A stretch of 64,000 nt of DNA from Methanomassiliicoccaceae archaeon COG_1 (lineage in GTDB: Archaea; Thermoplasmatota; Thermoplasmata; Methanomassiliicoccales; Methanomethylophilaceae), in NCBI GenBank assembly GCA_028561875.1, contig JAQQTI010000003.1, forward strand, positions 1 through 64,000, read 5' to 3'. The notes below the pieces were generated by a model. It did no database searches and had not been told where the DNA came from. It saw only the letters and a program-made list of their open reading frames with translations. The translations under genes and the position numbers were made by a program. Below are positions 40,326 to 49,200 of this stretch, in pieces (the stretch's first letter is position 1; every line of letters starts with the position of its first letter).

Positions 40326-41296
40326 CCGTACGCGGTGCGGATGCTGTCCTCAAGGGTGCGTTTGGGGGTCCATCCCAACACTTTCCTCGCCTTTGCGCCG
40401 TCGGCGACGAGTGTCGCGGGGTCTCCCGGCCTGCGGGGGCGTACGTCGAGGGGGATTTCCTTCCCGGTGACCTTCTCGCACATCGCGAAGACTTCTCTGA
40501 CGGTGCTCCCCTCTCCCGTGCCGAGGTTGAAACAATCCGTCTTCCCGCCGTTCAGGAGGTACTCCAGGGCGAGCACGTGCGCATCGGCCAGGTCTTCTAC
40601 GTTCACGTAGTCCCTGACGCATGTGCCGTCCCTGGTGCCGTAGTCGTCGCCGAAGAGCTGGAACCTCTTCCCGCCCTCGAAGGTGGATTTCAATATGTTC
40701 GGTATGAGGTGGGTCTCGGGCTCGTGCCACTCCCCCACCCTGCATCCTGAGTCCGCCCCGGCGACGTTGAAATAGCGGAGGCGTACGCTCCTCAGACCGT
40801 AGGCGGCGCCGTAGTCGTCCATGATCCTCTCGACCATCAGCTTGCTGCGGCCGTACGGGTTGATCGGATGCTGCGGGTGCCTCTCGTCGATGGGCGTGTA
40901 CTCCGGCTCGCCGTAGGTGGCGGCGGTGGAGGAGAACACGATCTTATCGATGTCGTGCTCCCTCATGGCGTCGAGGAGGTTGAGCGTCCCGACGACGTTG
41001 TTGCGGTAGTAGATCCCGGGATATTGCATGGACTCCGCGACCTGCGAGAGGGCGGCGAAGTGGACGACGGCCTCGAATTGGCAGTCATCCATGACGGCGT
41101 CGATGTCTTTTGGGTCGAGGAGGTCCCCCTCAACGGAGCCGAGGTAGTCCCCTCTGTATGTGTCCTGCGTTATCGACGCGGGGATCTCCTCGTGCCCGGT
41201 GCCGCGGTTGTCGAGCACCGTGACGCGGTAATCGCTCTCCAGAAGGGCGAGGACGCATTGGCTGCCGATGTAGCCGTCCCCTCCCGTGACCAGCAC
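40292..41296 (-). CDS. galE: UDP-glucose 4-epimerase
   Basis: A 334-residue extended SDR enzyme, GTG start: LVTGGDGYIGSQCVLALLE (NAD-binding), VHFAALSQVAESMQYP, SSTAATYGE (catalytic Ser/Thr), NPYGRSKLMVE (YxxxK), CVRDYVNVEDLADAHVLAL and the C-terminal RPGDPATLVADGAKARKVLGW. It converts UDP-glucose to UDP-galactose for the mutase. It starts 2 nt after the stop of glf. Confidence 0.93.
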   Translation of the reverse strand: MLVTGGDGYIGSQCVLALLESDYRVTVLDNRGTGHEEIPASITQDTYRGDYLGSVEGDLLDPKDIDAVMDDCQFEAVVHFAALSQVAESMQYPGIYYRNNVVGTLNLLDAMREHDIDKIVFSSTAATYGEPEYTPIDERHPQHPINPYGRSKLMVERIMDDYGAAYGLRSVRLRYFNVAGADSGCRVGEWHEPETHLIPNILKSTFEGGKRFQLFGDDYGTRDGTCVRDYVNVEDLADAHVLALEYLLNGGKTDCFNLGTGEGSTVREVFAMCEKVTGKEIPLDVRPRRPGDPATLVADGAKARKVLGWTPKRTLEDSIRTAYGWEMKRRSMRD

Positions 41297-41298
41297 GT

Positions 41299-42423
41299 TT
41301 ATCGTTCGAATTCCTCCCTGTAGACATCCATCACCCTCGCGACGGCCTTGTCCATGTCGTAGTAGCGGTAATCGCCCAGACGGCCCAGGAACCGTATGTT
41401 GGGATATTCCCTTTTCGCCTCCTCCACGTACCTGGCGTGGAGGGCCTCGTTCTCCGGGGAGGGGACGGGGTAGTATCTCTCGTTCTTCCCGACCTCGAAG
41501 GGCTCGGGGTACTCCCTAGCGATGACCGTCCTGTCGGACTTGTCACCGAGGTAGTACTTGTACTCGTGGATCCTGGTGAACGCATGCTCCGCGTCGGGGT
41601 AGTTGACCACAGCGTTGTCCTGGTAGTGCTCCCGGTCGAGCGTTTCCACCTCGAACCTCTCGCTACGGTAGGGGAGGGGGCCGAAGCGGTAGCCGAGGAG
41701 CTCGTCGACGGGGCCGGTGTAGAAGATGCGGTCGTATTCCTCGGGGTTCTTTACCGATTCGAAGGTAGTGTTCAGCGACAGATGTATTTTGGGGGAGTCC
41801 AGCATCTTCCCCACCATGGCGGTGTAGCCGTCCACGGGGATACCCTGGTAAGTGTCGCGGAAGTATCCCCAGGATTCGCCGACGTAGACCGGGACGCGAG
41901 CGGTGACGGCGCCATCTATCTCGTCCGGAGACTTCCCCCACTGCTTCTCCGTGTAGTGGAGGAAAACGTGCTTGTAGACGTAGTCCGAGAGGGCCCTGAG
42001 GTCGGGGTCGTCCTCCTTCAGGAGGTCCATTATAGGGACCTTGGTGCCTTCCTCGTAGCGGTCCAGGAGCTTGGAGATTATCTTCCTTGTGTCCTCTTCG
42101 GGGAAGCATGCGCGGATGCTCTCGAAACTGAACGGGATGGGGATCTCCTTCCCCTCGACCATGCCGAGGACGCGGTGGCGGTAGCCGTTGAACTCCGTGA
42201 ATTGGTTGAGGAAGTGCCAGACTTCTTCGTTCGAGGTGTGGAATATGTGCGATCCGTAGACGTGCTCCATAATGCCGTCGGGGGTGCGGCGGTCGTAGGC
42301 GTTGCCGGCGACGTGGGGGCGGGAGTCGATGAGATCGACCACTCTCTTTCCCCCGTCGGATGTCTTGCGGGCTAGCGCGGCTCCCGAGATGCCAGCGCCA
42401 ACCACGAGGATTTTCTCAATCAT
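41299..42423 (-). CDS. glf: UDP-galactopyranose mutase
   Basis: A 374-residue flavoenzyme: ILVVGAGISGAALARK (FAD-binding), HVAGNAYDRRTPDGIMEHVYGSHIFHT, FLHYTEKQWGKSPDEIDGAVTARVPV, RFGPLPYRSERFEVET and the C-terminal FLGRLGDYRYYDMDKAVARVM. It interconverts UDP-Galp and UDP-Galf. It is the first gene of the glf-galE-glfT2 operon. Confidence 0.95.
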   Translation of the reverse strand: MIEKILVVGAGISGAALARKTSDGGKRVVDLIDSRPHVAGNAYDRRTPDGIMEHVYGSHIFHTSNEEVWHFLNQFTEFNGYRHRVLGMVEGKEIPIPFSFESIRACFPEEDTRKIISKLLDRYEEGTKVPIMDLLKEDDPDLRALSDYVYKHVFLHYTEKQWGKSPDEIDGAVTARVPVYVGESWGYFRDTYQGIPVDGYTAMVGKMLDSPKIHLSLNTTFESVKNPEEYDRIFYTGPVDELLGYRFGPLPYRSERFEVETLDREHYQDNAVVNYPDAEHAFTRIHEYKYYLGDKSDRTVIAREYPEPFEVGKNERYYPVPSPENEALHARYVEEAKREYPNIRFLGRLGDYRYYDMDKAVARVMDVYREEFER

Positions 42424-42671
42424 TTGAAACGGAGGGGTATTGCGTTCAGCATAGAACTTTCTTTGCCATCGGGACGGATGGCAATAGCGTAACAGTGATT
42501 ATGTCCGATGCCGATTTGGTGATTCTGATGAACGCCCACACCAACACTTACACGAGATTCACCGGACCTACTTGAACCCGAGTATCAAATCTTTTACCAA
42601 TCCTCTTATCTTCTCTTCTCCGGCCTTCCCAGCGGTTACATTTTAATCGGCGGTGCTCATACTCGCTGGCG
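42424..42671. promoter_or_regulatory. Divergent intergenic region with promoter
   Basis: Lies between glf (-) and the second ABC permease (+). A TATA-like TTACATTTTAATCGG (about 42636-42650) is placed about 25-30 nt before the ATG at 42672. No gene recognised; a 24-codon ORF at about 42500 has no support. Confidence 0.45.
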
Positions 42672-43517
42672 ATGGCCGAAACGACCGAGGACGGAAGCAG
42701 AGGGAGGAAAGCATTGTCCAGCCCTACCTTCGATTACGTCGACGGGATATTACTTGGGCTGTACGACTCGCGCAGCGTCCTGTTCGCCCTGGTCCGCCGC
42801 AACCTCGCCGGGAGGTACCGTAACTCCTATCTCGGCTTCGCCTGGCAGTTCATCTTCCCGGCCGTGACGGTCCTAATCTTCTACGTGGTGTTCACCGGCA
42901 TCCGCCAGAACCCGATGGAAGACTTCGCCGTCTACCTGTGCGCGGGGATGTTCCCGTTCTTCTTTATGAAGACCAACATCACCCAGGGCGCGGGGTGCAT
43001 AGTGGCAAACGGGGCTTACATCAACAAGATGTACTTCCCCCGCTCCCTTATCGTCCTGGCGCAGGTCATCAGCTCGATGGTGGTCTTCCTCATATCTTAC
43101 GAGACCGCAATCCTCCTGGCCGCGCTCAGCGGGCACCACCTCGACCCGCTCGCCCTGCTATGCCTCGTGCCGATGATACTCCTCATGGCGCTGTTCTCGG
43201 TCGGATGCGTCCTGCTGCTGTCGTCGATAACGGTGTACGTGCGCGACGTGCAGCACCTAATGGACCTAGGCTCCTGGCTCCTGTTCTGGATAACCCCCAT
43301 ATTCTACGTCTCCGACGAGACCTCCGGCATTCTCAACGCCATCATCTGGTCCAATCCCCTGACGTACTTCGTGGATTGCTTCCAGAGCCTGGTGTACTGG
43401 GGCGAGATGCCCGGCTTCACGCAGATCGCCGCCTGTATTTTCATGACCCTCGTGGTCCTGACCGCGGGGTTCTACGCCTTCCAGAGGCTCAAGGGCGGAT
43501 TCGCGGAGAGGGTCTGA
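42672..43517 (+). CDS. ABC-2 polysaccharide exporter permease (Wzm/TagG-like), second copy
   Basis: A 281-residue six-helix permease: LVRRNLAGRYRNSYLGFAWQFIFPA, NGAYINKMYFPRSLIVLAQ, SSITVYVRDVQHLMDLGSWLLFWITPIFY, SNPLTYFVDCFQSL. It resembles the permease at 34278 but is clearly diverged. It pairs with the following ATPase-Sel1 protein, whose gene has its own TATA element (CTATTTTTATCG, about 43566-43577). Confidence 0.92.
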   Translation: MAETTEDGSRGRKALSSPTFDYVDGILLGLYDSRSVLFALVRRNLAGRYRNSYLGFAWQFIFPAVTVLIFYVVFTGIRQNPMEDFAVYLCAGMFPFFFMKTNITQGAGCIVANGAYINKMYFPRSLIVLAQVISSMVVFLISYETAILLAALSGHHLDPLALLCLVPMILLMALFSVGCVLLLSSITVYVRDVQHLMDLGSWLLFWITPIFYVSDETSGILNAIIWSNPLTYFVDCFQSLVYWGEMPGFTQIAACIFMTLVVLTAGFYAFQRLKGGFAERV

Positions 43518-43612
43518 AGGGCAAGTTCCAGATGTCTGATTCCCGGGAATATCCGCGTGGGCGCTACTATTTTTATCGCAATGGGGTTACCCCAACCATT
43601 CAGGCTGATAGG

Positions 43613-45595
43613 ATGGACCCGGGGAATGCGATAGAGGTGAGGGGGCTCAGCAAGTCCTTCGTGCTCGAGAGGAAGACGGGCGAAAAGGGGGCGTTCGGTA
43701 AGGAGAAGACCGAGAAAGTCCGTCGCACCGCGCTCGAGGGGATAGACCTCGATATCAGGAAGGGGGATGTCGTCGGCATCGTCGGGAGGAACGGGAGTGG
43801 CAAGAGTACGCTCCTGAAAATCATCTCCCACATCATGGAGCCCGACGAGGGCACCGTGTCCATCGACGGGAAGATAGCTAGCATCCTCGAGCTTGGGATG
43901 GGCTTCCACCCCGATATGACCGGAAGGGAGAACATCTATCTCAAGGGGGAGCTCTACGGCTTCTCGAGGGGGGCCCTGGATGAGAGGATCGACTCCATCA
44001 TAGCCTACTCGGGCGTGGGGGAGTACATCGACAGTCCCGTGAGGACGTACTCCACCGGCATGACCGGGAGGCTCGCCTTCGCGGTCATGGTTAACATAGA
44101 TGCCGACATCCTCCTGGTCGACGAGGTCCTCAGTACCGGAGACGTCGTATTCGCTGCGAAGGCGAGGGAGCATTTCAGGAAGCTGTCGAAGAGCGGGAAG
44201 ACTGTGATCTTCGTGTCTCACTCCCTCGGAACCATCGAGGACATGTGCACCCGCGGGGTATGGATCGACTCGGGGAGGATTATGAAGGACGGTCGCATAA
44301 AGGACATCACCTCCGCCTATATGCGGGGGGTGGAGGATTCCCCCGAGATAGTCTCCGACCTCGCCGAGTATGAGGTGCCTGACGCCCAGCACAGGCTATC
44401 GCTGATGTACCGCGACGGGAGGGGCGTGGAGAAGGACGAGGCGAAACGGGAGGAGTGGCTCAAGAAGTCCGCGGAGCAGGGGTACGTCCCCGCCCAGGCG
44501 GAGTACGCCGAGCTCCTATACGCCAGGGGCGACGAGGCCTCGAAGGCGGACGCGTTGGAGTTCTACCGCTCCGCGGCTCTGTCCGGGAACGAGGAGGCGA
44601 AGGCGAGGCTGTCGGCAATCCTCGGGGGGTACCGCGCGGACAGGGACGCCGACGCCCTGCGGGCGTTCTACCGGAGGCTGGCGGACAGGGGGAACCCCCT
44701 GGACGAGTTCCGCTGCGGCGATCTGATGCTCACCTCGGCGAGGGGCGAGGACGACAGGAGGGAGGCCCTCGTATGGTTCACCAAGGCGGCCGAGAGGGGC
44801 AACTGTGACGCCATGTTCAAGGTCGGGGAGATGCTACGCGACGGCAAGGGCGAGAAAAAGGACCCGAAGAAGGCCGTCGAGTGGTTCGAGAGGGCCGCCG
44901 CGAAGGGACACGTGAGGTCGCAGTTCTATCTAGGGGAGGTCTACTATCATGGCAGAACCGTCCCGAGGGACGAAGCGAAGGCCCTGAAGTGGTACTAGGA
45001 GGCCGCCTGCCGCGGGGACGGCAGGGCGATGTACATGGCAGCGGTGATGTACCGCGACGGCATGGGCACGGATTCTGACCCGAAGAGGGCGGAGGAGTGG
45101 TTCGACGCTTTCGCGCACTCCGGGCTAACGAGGTTCATGGTATGGGAGGGAGACGTGCTGAAGTTCTTTCCCGACCTCGACCCTGGATGGAGCGCGGCGG
45201 ACTGCTACGGGGTGGCGGCGAAGTATCGCAACGCCGGCGGCTCGGGAGCGCTGGGCGTGCTGTACCGTGACGGGGCTAACGTCCTCGCCGACCCGGAGGC
45301 ATCTGAGAAAGGGTTCGAGGAGCAGGCCGAGAGTTGGGGATGGCCGATGGCTGGGGCCGCGGACTTTCACTACAAGGGATACGGCGGGAAGCCCGATTTC
45401 AAGAGGGCTGCGGAGCTCTATTCAGAGATGGCGGCCATGGGCGACGCCACCGCCTGCTACCGCCTCGCGTTGATGCGCCGGGACGGGAAGGGAATCGAGA
45501 AGGATATGGCCGAGTACCGCAGGCTTCTATGGTGCGCCGGGGAGCGCGGGAACAGGGACGCCCTGGTATTGCTGAGCTCCAGAGGGAAGCATTGA
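43613..45595 (+). CDS. ABC-2 exporter ATPase fused to Sel1 repeats, with in-frame UAG
   Basis: Residues 1 to about 240 form a Wzt-like ATPase (GIVGRNGSGKST, ELGMGFHPDMTGREN, TYSTGMTGRLAFA, DADILLVDEVLSTGD). Residues about 255-660 are Sel1-type repeats (AxxRLSLMYRDGRGVxKD, AKALKWY..., MYRDGMGTD). Codon 462 is TAG (44996-44998), inside a Sel1 repeat: ...DEAKALKWY-TAG-EAACRGDGRAMYMAAVMYRDGMGTD continues in the same frame to TGA at 45593. TAG stands where other repeats have Lys/Arg. In a pyrrolysine-decoding methanogen this would be read through, giving a 660-residue protein. Otherwise the product stops at 461 residues. Confidence 0.85.
44996..44998 (+). other. In-frame amber codon, candidate pyrrolysine site
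   Basis: TAG between the two halves of one Sel1 repeat, with unbroken repeat homology in the same frame for 198 codons afterwards. No competing start is needed downstream, and no Shine-Dalgarno restart is visible. Confidence 0.65.
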
Positions 45596-45919
45596 ACGCT
45601 GGTGGCAACTCTGCTTCAGAGCTATAGATATTCCAAGACGTGCTCCGCCGCAGAATTATACTCATCTGGAAACTCTTTTCACAAATTTTATCGTCCTTGT
45701 CGGGAGCAGATATCGTTTTATTCAATCGGATCAGAACCTGGGCTGTGGATGGCAATCTCGAAGGAAGTTTTGAAGACCGAAGCAGTATTCGAAAGACGAT
45801 TCCATGAGATATTCCAGCAATATCCATCCTTGAATATTCCATAATGCGATGTTTTCCTGCGAGATTTTACGAATATGAGTTCTAATGTCAAAAAATCAAA
45901 AACATCGTGTCGCGTACTA
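45596..45919. other. AT-rich intergenic stretch
   Basis: No convincing gene. Overlapping frames of about 80 codons lack support. The base composition is lower in GC than both neighbours. Confidence 0.4.
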
Positions 45920-46162
45920 GCAGCGGTCGTCTCGTGACCTCGATGTGCCTTGCGGCGGCCATCATCGTGGCGGACGACGACGCGGAGACGGTCGGGCTGG
46001 CGGAGAGGTGCTACGCGGACTGTGGCTCTGCGATGATGGTCCGCATCGGCAGGATGCACAGGGACGGTGGTGCGTTCCGGAGGACGTCGAAAAGGCGGTT
46101 GAGTGAACGCGCAAGGCGGCGGAAAGGAACCCTGGGTACGAGAAGGAGCTCTTCGAAATGAC
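45920..46162 (+). pseudogene. Sel1-repeat gene remnant
   Basis: One frame reads ERCYADCGSAMMVRIGRMHRDGG, then after a frameshift another reads VPEDVEKAVE-stop-TRKAAERNPGYEKELFEM. These match Sel1 repeats like those of the preceding ABC-Sel1 gene. With a frameshift, an in-frame TGA and no start it is a decayed piece, probably of a duplicated gene end. Confidence 0.6.
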
Positions 46163-46202
46163 CCGGACTGAGAGATTGCAGTGCCTGTTCTGCTCGCCAA
46201 TT

Positions 46203-46218
46203 ATTTATTTTAAATACT
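46203..46218 (+). promoter_or_regulatory. TATA box of the four-domain gene
   Basis: TTATTTTAAATACTC, about 50 nt upstream of the ATG at 46268, predicts a 5' UTR of about 25 nt. Confidence 0.55.
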
Positions 46219-46267
46219 CAATCGCCAGCGTAGACAGAACATCGCGGAACCCAGCGGTGATGCCCAC

Positions 46268-49200
46268 ATGGAAGAATCGCACTCCAGAATCGGAATAGTC
46301 GGATATTGGTATGCCACGAATTACGGTAGCGTGATGACGTATTACGCCCTCTATCGGACAATCGAGGGGCTCGGCTACGAGCCGATGCTAATCGACATAC
46401 CCGAGAAGGAGAAGGACCCCGAGGGCGAGGGCGTGTTCTCTCGCATATTTCTGAGGGACCACTGTCGCATAAGCGAGAGCGTGAAGTGGGACGAGATTTC
46501 CAGGCTCAACGACATGTGCGACGGGTTCGTCGTGGGCTCGGACCAGGTCTGGACGCGGGACGCGCTCAGGATCTCCCGCTACATGTTCTTTCTGAACTTC
46601 GTGGAAGGGGACCGCAAGAGAATCGCGTACGCACCATCGTTTGGGAACTCCCGCGTGGATTTCGCCTCCGACGAGAGGGCGAACATCAGGAAGTGCCTCC
46701 GTGCGTTCGACAGGATATCCATCAGGGAGGACGCCGGCAGGGAGTTCGTCCGCAAGGAGCTCCACATCGACTGCGACCAGGTCCTGGACCCAGTGTTCCT
46801 CATGAGTACGAAGGACTACGATGCGATAGCGTCTGAATCCAATGCGGACACGGACGGCGGATACTTACTTGCGTACATCCTTGACCCCACCCTCGACAAG
46901 GAAGAGGTTGTCGCGAAGGTCGCGGGGAAGCTCGGACTGAAGGTGAAAATGGTACTCGACGGAAGGTTCGGGACCTCTGCCAAGAACAAGTCAAAGCTGA
47001 AGAGGTACGCGGACGACGTCATTGAGGACGTCAGCGAGTCCTGCTGGGTCAAGCTCTTTAGGGACGCCTCATATGTGGTCACCGACTCACACCATGGGCT
47101 CGCGATGTCCATTATCTACAGCAAGCCGGTCATCGCCTACGCCAACCACAGTCGCGGGTATTCGCGTTTTATATCGCTCCTGAACCTCCTCGGGATACCG
47201 AAGATTCTGATTGAAAGTAGCGAGGCCATCGGGGACTCCCTCGAGCCGTTCGCGATAGACTACGGGGCGGTGTCAGAGGTCATCGCCAGGGAGAGGGATG
47301 GGTCCGTGGAGTGGCTGAGGGGGGGATTGTACACCAGATCCCCGCGCAACAGCGTGGAGTTCACCGTGGACATATACGAGCAGTGCTGCGGATGCTCCTC
47401 GTGCTTCAACGCCTGCCCGAAGCGCGCCATAACGATGGTGCCCAACGGGGAGGGCTTTTTAAATCCGTCCGTGGACCCCAGCAAGTGCACGGACTGTGGA
47501 ACGTGCTCCAAGAGGTGCCCTGAGCTGAACCCGCGCTTCGACAACTTCGCGAATCCGAAATGCTACGCAGCGTGGGCCTCGGACGACATCAGGAGCGTAA
47601 GCTCTTCGGGAGGGATGTTCTCCGTCGCCGCGCAGGCGGTCCTGGAGGAGGGAGGGGTCGTGTGCGGGGCGGTCTTCAGGAATGACTGGAGTGTGGAGCA
47701 CATCATCGTGGAGGACGAGATCGGCCTCTCCGAGATTCGCGGCTCCAAGTACATACAGAGCGAGATCGGGGACGCGTACCGCAGGGTGAAGGGAATGCTC
47801 AAGAAGGGGAGGCCCGTCCTCTTCACCGGGATGCCTTGCCAGGTTGCTGGGCTGCACGCGTACCTTGGCAAGGATTACGATAACCTGTATACGGTGGATA
47901 TCCTCTGCCACGGCATCACCAGCTACAAGGTGTTCGAGAAGTACAGGAAGGAGATACTCGACGGGAAGAGGATCACCGACATAAAGTTCAAGGCGAAGAA
48001 GCCGTGGGGATGGCACGCGGGGGTGAACGCGAAGTTCGACGACGGCTCTTCGTACTCGGTGATCATCGAGAAGGACCCGTACTACCGTGCGTACATCAGC
48101 GGGCTCTCAAGGAATACCACGTGCGGCACGTGCGTGTTCGAGAGGACGCCCAGGCAGGGTGACCTGACCATAGGCGACTTCTGGAAGATACAGGACTTCG
48201 ACCCCTCCCTGAACGACAACAAGGGGACCTCCCTGGTCCTCGTTAACAGCGCGAGGGGGGAGGAGCTGTTCGGGATGATGGGGCCGAAGCTCCAGAGATG
48301 TGTGGAGGTTCCCATAGCCTACGGTATCGCTGGCAACGGGATTATCAAGTTCCCGTACAATCTCCATCCGAACAGGAACCTGTTCTTCAGGGACATGGAC
48401 TCCATGCCTTATGGGGAGCTCCTCGACAGGTACGAGGGCAAGAGGAAAGGGATAGTGGGGCACGAGAAGAACATGAACAGGAGCAACAGGGACATCTACG
48501 CGATAGCGGACCTCGTGGCGAGGAACTGCAACGGAAGGAAGGTAATCCTGTGGGGGGACAGCCCCGAGCTCAGGAAGGTTCTCGTGGAGGAGTGCGGGCT
48601 GTCCACGCCGTTTATCGTGACCTCTGACAGGAAGAACTACGACGGCAGATGGGTGCACATGTTGGACGAGCTCAAGGGCAGGAACAAGGAGTTCTACCTG
48701 GTGGCCTTCGGGAGGGCGTACGACGCACACTACAGTGAAGCCATTAAATCGTACGGGTTCGAGGAGATAGAGGACTATGTCTATAGGGTCATAAAGCCCG
48801 TGGTCCTGGAGGACTTCGACCTTTCCAAGGGGCCATATACGGATGCATACGGCAACAGGGTCGAGGGCTCCAAGGGAGTGGTCAAGAGAATCGTTCTCAG
48901 AGGATACTGCAATCATATCGAAATTGCTGGCAACGTGTTCGGACTGCAGAATCTGCACTTCGATCTCACCGCCAAGACATATGTGGAGATCGGTCCGTGG
49001 ACTAACTTCACGCAGAACGAGACCGTCATCAATACACAGGGTTACGTCGGGTTCGCGGCCGTGATGATAGGGTCGGCGTGCCGCTTCATGAGGTCCTCTC
49101 TGAGGATGTTCCTCAATCCGCACGGATCCACCATAACCATCGGCGACAAGTGCACGTTCGGGGACAATCTGGACATGCATGCGAATTCTGGGAAGAAAAT

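Noticed and set aside
42497-42574. 24-codon ORF in the divergent intergenic region
   Set aside because: Too short, no RBS, no relation to neighbouring small genes.
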